Assembly: GCA_036971475.1 (NCBI GenBank) | Contig: JBAIZL010000003.1 | Coordinates: forward strand, 89,599,042 to 89,663,041 | DNA from: Prosapia bicincta | Taxonomy: Eukaryota; Arthropoda; Insecta; Hemiptera; Cercopidae | Direction of reading: 5' to 3' | DNA length: 64,000 nt | In this document: positions 62,098 to 64,000 of the stretch, in pieces | Layout: each line of letters begins with the position of its first letter | Numbering within the stretch: position 1 is the stretch's first letter | Made by a program: the position numbers and the translations under genes | The notes under the pieces: model-generated | The model's database searches: none | Told to the model about the DNA's origin: nothing | The model's input: only the letters and a program-made list of their open reading frames with translations

Positions 62098-62762
62098 TTC
62101 CCTTCTCTAGTCTCCTTTCCTCTCTGCCTCTCCTTTTCTTCTTTTTTTCATTATTTTTTTGTTTTTTTCTGCAGTGGTCTTTATTTCTCTCCTCTCTCCC
62201 ATTTCTTTTGTTCCTCCCTCCACTCATTCTATTTCTCCCCTTTTCATGTGTCTCTCTATTACGTCATTTGTTTATCAGTTCTGTTTCTGTCTTTCTCTCA
62301 TGTTTTTCTCTTCCTCATCTGCAATTTTATTTCTTTCTCTCCTTTCTGTTTTATATTTCTGCCTTCTGTTCTCCACTCTCTCTTGTCATTTCTTTCCTTA
62401 CTCCTTCTATTTCAGTCTTTTCTCGCATGATGTTTCTTTCTCTCCTCCTCTCTCGCGTTTTGTCATCCTCTTCCTCATTTTCTTATTCAATTCCTTTTAT
62501 CACTCATCTCCTTCTGTCTCTCTCTCACTTTTTGGCCCTATTTTTATCTTTACCCCTTTTCTCACTCTATGTCATGTTACTTTTTTGGTCCATCTCTGCT
62601 ATTTTCTTTCACTCTTCCTGGTCGCCCAATCTTTCATTCTATCATTTTATATTTTTCTGACCCCCAATATCTCACATTATTTCTTTCTTACCCCTTTTCT
62701 TCCTTTAATGGTCGCTAATTTACTTTCTCGCTCCTCAGTGTCTCGTATCTCTTAGTTCTCTC
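62098..62762. repeat. Pyrimidine-rich tract of about 660 bp
   Basis: Strong C/T bias on the plus strand with TCTCTCTC patches. Two overlapping frames of 195 and 198 codons here are Phe/Leu/Ser-rich translations of the tract; being open in two frames at once argues against coding. It mirrors the purine tract at 38.1-38.6 kb. Confidence 0.85.
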
Positions 62763-63385
62763 CTAACTTTCGGACGTTTAATGCTTACTAACAAAATAAT
62801 CGTTTGCTAAATGGAACAAAATAATTTTCTGATAAAAATGTAAAAGCCTAAAAAAATAATAGATTTAACAACAGACATGTGTTGCTTTTTGTATAAGTTC
62901 AACGGTTATGTATGTTTTGTGCTTTTAAAATATTTTGGCCATCCGCCTGATAGTTCGCTTCCGCGGTTTGATTCTTGGCAGCTGTGTACAAATTCCACTC
63001 TGTTTTCCCGCACCAACAAGATTTCCTCTCATGTTTTGTACAGAAGCACCCTAGATTTTGTCCCGTCCCTTTTTTAAAACAAAACATAGTGATATGCTTT
63101 ACAAGTGCATAGTTTTTCATTTTTTAGTTTTTAAAAATCTTTATATAAAGCATACAAATAATATTCAGACGTAAACAGCTTTATAACAATAAATATGTCC
63201 TAATTACATAACGTGTTGTTTTTGACATGTACTCACAAACTCATGCTCATATTTACACACAAACGACGGTCTAATGTTTGAAGAATCGGCTTAACTACGT
63301 GCATTTCACTTTGTTTATTTTTAAACGTATACGACGGGTGTATAATGACTTGAGTGTAACACTTGTTCCAAAGTACTCGACAAAG
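62763..63385. other. Intergenic sequence with possible SINE remnant
   Basis: GCGGTTTGATTCTTGGC near 62964-62980 resembles a pol III B box. The surrounding 62930-63070 is less AT-rich than its neighbours. No A box or tRNA fold is clear. Confidence 0.3.
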
Positions 63386-63389
63386 GGTT

Positions 63390-63586
63390 AGAGTAGAGCC
63401 CGCGTTATGAAGACGGATGAGCCGAGGCCTGGAAACATGCGTGCAAACATGAAGGCGCGACAGATTAAAGAGCGCCGACTCGTTTCCCTTCTCACAAAGC
63501 TACGAGCCGTTTGTCGCGACGCCTGGCAACTATTTATAAAATAGGGTGATTTGTATGAAAAGAGCTAAATAGGCAGCAACGTTCAG
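63390..63586 (+). promoter_or_regulatory. Candidate TATA promoter and first exon with splice donor
   Basis: 63390-63530 is CpG-containing, standing out from AT-rich flanks. A TATA box TATAAAATAG lies at 63535-63544. About 45 bp downstream GTTCAG at 63581-63586 is followed by GTAAGA, a strong match to the animal splice-donor consensus. A start site 25-30 bp after the TATA box would give a short first exon (about 63565-63586) without an ATG, so the coding sequence would lie beyond the window. This is inference from motif order; CAAT or initiator elements were not clear. Confidence 0.45.
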
Positions 63587-64000
63587 GTAAGACCAAAATA
63601 TTATCAAGTGACAAGTGATCAGAACAGATAAAGGAAACAAGTATTATTGGAAGGAAAAAGACCTAACAGTGGAATAAATCTATAGCGAAGGCGCTCTATA
63701 ATACAAAATAATATAACTTTATTATGTATTTATAAACAAAGTATTTGCATTTGTTATCAGGTCTCATCCATTATAATATTTCCATTTACAAAGCCTCGAT
63801 AGTAATAACAAACTCGCTGCCAAGGTTTTATCCTGAACTTCTTTCCAAGGATGTTTACTCCTTGCATCAAACACTGAAAATGGAAAGAATCTTTATTACC
63901 AATTTTGGAAAAAATCCATTACTTTTTTAAATTTCATTTTCTTCAATTAGAAAAAAATAGAAGTTAGTCCACCCTTTTAAATGAAGTGTGCCTTAAATAA
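63587..64000. other. Possible first-intron sequence
   Basis: AT-rich sequence following the candidate donor. A 61-codon frame at 63745-63930 has no recognisable motif. Confidence 0.3.

Noticed and set aside
62073..62755. 195- and 198-codon hydrophobic frames as membrane proteins
   Set aside because: Both frames are open at once in a pyrimidine tract, giving Phe/Leu/Ser low complexity.

Overview
The window reads as repeat-dominated, AT-rich animal nuclear DNA, probably from an invertebrate. The evidence is Penelope-like retroelements (PLEs) with a GIY-YIG endonuclease domain, a decayed hAT transposon with 8-bp target duplications, many long dinucleotide microsatellites, and at least a dozen minisatellite or satellite arrays. 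I find no intact host protein-coding gene, rRNA, tRNA or CRISPR array. Most long open frames are translations of tandem repeats or of low-complexity tracts. The species cannot be named from the sequence.

Layout. 1-1869 is a 175-bp satellite cut by the window edge. 2.6-4.8 kb holds foldback repeats. 6.0-7.4 kb is a composite minisatellite. 8.6-9.0, 9.7-9.9 and 13.76-13.92 kb hold further inverted repeats. 10.7-17 kb is rich in CT, TG and AT microsatellites. 16.1-20.0 kb is a cluster of PLE pieces: a solo hammerhead-like motif, a near-perfect foldback, a 5'-truncated PLE with 12-bp target duplications, a reverse-transcriptase relic fused to a terminal motif, and another foldback. 20.05-23.04 kb is a degenerate AATAATGAT-rich repeat into which a 1.48-kb hAT element (20582-22061) has inserted. 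25.97-28.02 kb is a 146-bp satellite, 29.1-29.7 kb a diverged duplication, 30.87-31.45 kb an ATCGAT-rich array, 34.57-36.47 kb a nested 22/132-bp minisatellite, and 37.14-37.51 kb a 26-bp array. 38.1-38.6 kb is a purine tract. 40.3-41.08 kb is an 84-bp minisatellite, 43.57-43.83 kb a 42-bp array, 43.98-45.56 kb a 28-bp array, and 45.66-46.21 kb a 182-bp triplication. 47.14-50.39 kb is the most complete mobile element: a PLE with a duplicated terminal unit, flanked by 12-bp target duplications. 53.68-54.43 kb is a 184-bp array, 55.29-56.77 kb a 42-bp array that happens to be open for 503 codons, and 57.1-57.3 kb another foldback. 58.32-59.34 kb is a probable TIR transposon and 62.1-62.76 kb a pyrimidine tract. 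Near the right edge (63.39-63.59 kb) a CpG-rich stretch, a TATA box and a consensus splice donor suggest the promoter and first exon of a gene running out of the window.

The unifying theme is PLE ends. At least six sequence families share one RNA-like layout: stem I, CUGANGA, one unpaired base (in most), stem II, GAA, a short palindrome, one non-G base, then the other half of stem I. This is the plan of minimal type I hammerhead ribozymes, which are known from PLEs. Stem I, stem II and the palindrome all change between families while pairing is kept. Several families occur as head-to-head inverted pairs. The PLE at 47.14-50.39 kb carries two direct copies 2,676 bp apart, one in each terminal unit. 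Its lesions fall mostly in homopolymers or a microsatellite, so some may be assembly errors.
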